Below are positions 14,780 to 16,095 of a stretch of 16,095 nucleotides of DNA, piece by piece. Position 1 is the first letter of the stretch. Each line of letters starts with the position of its first letter. The stretch comes from Sedimentisphaerales bacterium (lineage in GTDB: Bacteria > Planctomycetota > Phycisphaerae > Sedimentisphaerales > SG8-4), in contig JAFGCA010000566.1 in NCBI GenBank assembly GCA_016932895.1, positions 1 to 16,095 of the forward strand, in the 5' to 3' direction. The translations under genes and the position numbers were made by a program. The notes under the pieces were generated by a model. The model was not told where the DNA came from. It did not search any database and worked only from the letters and a program-made list of their open reading frames with translations.

Positions 14780-15451
14780 TCAATTCTTCTTGCTGCGGAT
14801 TTTGCTCTCGGTTCCCGAGGCCAGCCTCTTGATGTTCTCCCGGTGGCGTACGATGACCAGAAGGGGGATGGCGATCGCGGCGATCTGGAGGGGCCATAGA
14901 TTGGTCAGTTCCCACGCCGGCTTGACAGCCATCGCAACCAGCAGCGTGACGGGGAACGTGATCGACGCGCCGATGGACGCCAGCGAGACGTAGCGCCAGA
15001 TCAGTACGAGCGCCACCCAACTCGCCAGGGCGACCAGGGCTCCGATCGTGAAGTAGGGCCACAATCCCAGACCCACGCCGAAACTGGTGGAAACGCCCTT
15101 GCCCCCTTTGAACTTCAGGTAGATGGGGAAGACGTGCCCGAGGATGGCGGCGACGCCAACGGCCAACCAGAGGGCCAGAAAGGCCGGACTCGGAACAGCG
15201 CTTTCGGTCTCCAGCACTGTCGCCGCGACCACTCTCACCCCGGCGACGGGGAGGGTCCCCTTGAGCACATCGAGTCCGAAGCAGAGGTAGCCCCACTTGC
15301 GCCCACAGGCCCGCGCCAGGTTCGTCGCGCCGGTATTGCCCGAACCGATGGTCCGCAGGTCCTTGCCGTGCAGCCTGGCGATGATCGGGCCGAACGGAAT
15401 TGCGCCTACGAGGTAGGCGATGACTATGGCTGGAACGAATACGCCGAGCAT
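14780..15451 (-). CDS. plsY: Acyl-phosphate:glycerol-3-phosphate acyltransferase
   Basis: 223 residues, five or so membrane segments. It catalyses the first acylation of glycerol-3-phosphate with acyl-phosphate in phospholipid synthesis at the inner membrane. The three conserved cytoplasmic/loop motifs are SGNTGATNLARACG (37-50, after GKDLRTIG), GHVFPIYLKFKGGKGV (105-120) and VRHRENIKRLASGTES (201-216). LDVLKG at 60-65 is also typical. The start at 15451 matches the family N-terminus (VFVPAIVIAYLVGAIPFG); the 20 codons open upstream are polar and unsupported. The ribosome binding site is weak. A minus-strand promoter lies 73 nt upstream. Confidence 0.95.
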   Translation of the reverse strand: MLGVFVPAIVIAYLVGAIPFGPIIARLHGKDLRTIGSGNTGATNLARACGRKWGYLCFGLDVLKGTLPVAGVRVVAATVLETESAVPSPAFLALWLAVGVAAILGHVFPIYLKFKGGKGVSTSFGVGLGLWPYFTIGALVALASWVALVLIWRYVSLASIGASITFPVTLLVAMAVKPAWELTNLWPLQIAAIAIPLLVIVRHRENIKRLASGTESKIRSKKN

Positions 15452-15743
15452 TTTTACCCGCCATGCAACCGGATCGTGCTTTCTCGTGCGACTGTTTCCG
15501 AAAGGCCGCACACAACCGGGTTGATTCTATTCGCTGACGGTGCTTCAGACAAGAAGTACTGAAAAACGCTTGGTCACATCTCTGCTGGTGATGCGCCGGA
15601 GGGCGTGTTATGATGGCGGGCCCATGCAAGTGGCATGGATGTTGTCTTGGATAGTGCGCGGCGTAACAATGGGGCCGATAACAGGGTGCCTGATTCATGG
15701 GAGCCTTGGGCAACGCCATGGGGCACGCTGATGCTTGCAGAAA
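15452..15743. other. Divergent intergenic region upstream of plsY and the InaA-like gene
   Basis: 292 nt. It holds the plsY promoter (15524-15552). A TATGAT at 15609-15614 could be a -10 box for the rightward gene, but no convincing -35 accompanies it. Two short rightward frames are open here, 15625-15732 (35 codons) and 15635-15757 (40 codons, tryptophan-rich, overlapping the next start). Neither has a ribosome binding site and I do not call them genes. Confidence 0.5.
15524..15552 (-). promoter_or_regulatory. Sigma-70-type promoter for plsY
   Basis: On the minus strand TTGTCT (4/6), an exact 17-nt spacer and TAGAAT (5/6). The predicted start near 15517 gives a leader of about 66 nt. Confidence 0.55.
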
Positions 15744-16095
15744 ATGATAGACGATAGCAAAACTGTGGATGCTTCTGTGGTGGATTCTCCGGCGCCGATA
15801 GGAACGGACTTCGTGACGGTGGCCCACGGTGGGTGCAGGCTGCTCGTGGCCCCTGAGTTTCACCAGGAGGCGTTCGAGGAGACCCTTGCGGCCGGGCAGT
15901 CCGACTTGGGCGTGCGCTACGATTTGAAGCGTATTCCCTCAGCCGCCAGTTCCCGCGTCGTCCGCTTCTCACTGCCGATCAACGGCCTCGAGAGGCGCCT
16001 CTACTACAAAGAATATGTCGACAGGTCCCTGGGGGACGTTCTCAAGCACATGGTGCGGGCCAGCCGGGCCCGGCGAGCGTTCCGGGCTTCAATGA
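15744..16095 (+). CDS. Probable InaA/WaaP-type lipopolysaccharide kinase family protein, 3'-truncated
   Basis: 117 codons run to the window edge without a stop. After an acidic N-terminus (MIDDSKTVDASVVDS) the protein shows beta-rich segments and then LERRLYYKEYVDRSLGDVLKH followed by SRARRAFRAS. That lysine-bearing strand plus the basic SRARR helix is how InaA/WaaP (Kdo kinase-like) proteins present the ATP-binding lysine and following helix. The catalytic HGD and metal motifs would lie beyond the window, so the call is not secure. Such kinases phosphorylate lipopolysaccharide core sugars or related envelope glycans. A TTG at 15735 is an alternative start; neither codon has a good ribosome binding site. 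It is divergent from plsY. Confidence 0.5.
   Translation, partial: MIDDSKTVDASVVDSPAPIGTDFVTVAHGGCRLLVAPEFHQEAFEETLAAGQSDLGVRYDLKRIPSAASSRVVRFSLPINGLERRLYYKEYVDRSLGDVLKHMVRASRARRAFRASM

Noticed and set aside
15635..15757. 40-codon tryptophan-rich frame overlapping the InaA-like start
   Set aside because: No ribosome binding site, no known family, and it overlaps the following gene by 14 nt; too little support for a gene call.
14307..15863. Leftward open frame of 518 codons across the cupin and plsY region
   Set aside because: It overlaps gatB, the cupin and plsY, all with clear family motifs, and its translation is low-complexity and histidine/arginine-rich without a domain.

Overview
The window looks like chromosome of a GC-rich bacterium, most likely a planctomycete of the Phycisphaerae type. 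That is inferred from gene style: SGNH/TPR surface proteins, an SxtJ/DUF5989 carbamoyltransferase set, duplicated alpha/beta hydrolases and a bacterial GatCAB operon. No rRNA, tRNA, CRISPR array, insertion sequence or phage gene was seen, and nearly all the DNA is coding.

Left part (2-9074). A 5'-truncated RidA-like gene and a GTG-started gene for a membrane-anchored SGNH-hydrolase/TPR protein run rightward. Facing them is a compact five-gene leftward operon, 8982 down to 2914: a NodU/CmcH/SxtI-type O-carbamoyltransferase, an SxtJ-family membrane protein, a 69-residue DUF5989 (SxtK-like) membrane protein, a polytopic membrane protein resembling DUF6057, and a secreted PD40 beta-propeller protein with a single CxxCH heme motif. 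Gaps are 23, 14 and 21 nt, then a 4-nt ATGA overlap. A good minus-strand promoter with a perfect TATAAT lies just upstream. This is the most unusual part of the window: it looks like an uncharacterised envelope or exopolymer modification system joining cytoplasmic carbamoyl transfer to a membrane and periplasmic module.

Middle part (9203-14750). A promoter and a structured leader precede rpmB (ribosomal protein L28). A strong intrinsic terminator follows it, ending only 14 nt before gatC. The GatCAB amidotransferase operon then runs gatC, a secreted tandem-duplicated alpha/beta hydrolase, gatA, gatB, and a small cupin. The hydrolase is a foreign insertion within a housekeeping operon; its two copies are about 70% identical and both keep the catalytic triad.

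Right part (14780-16095). plsY (acyl-phosphate:glycerol-3-phosphate acyltransferase) runs leftward from a recognisable promoter. The window ends in the start of a divergent gene that resembles the InaA/WaaP lipopolysaccharide-kinase family. Envelope lipid and surface-polymer functions thus flank the translation genes on both sides.
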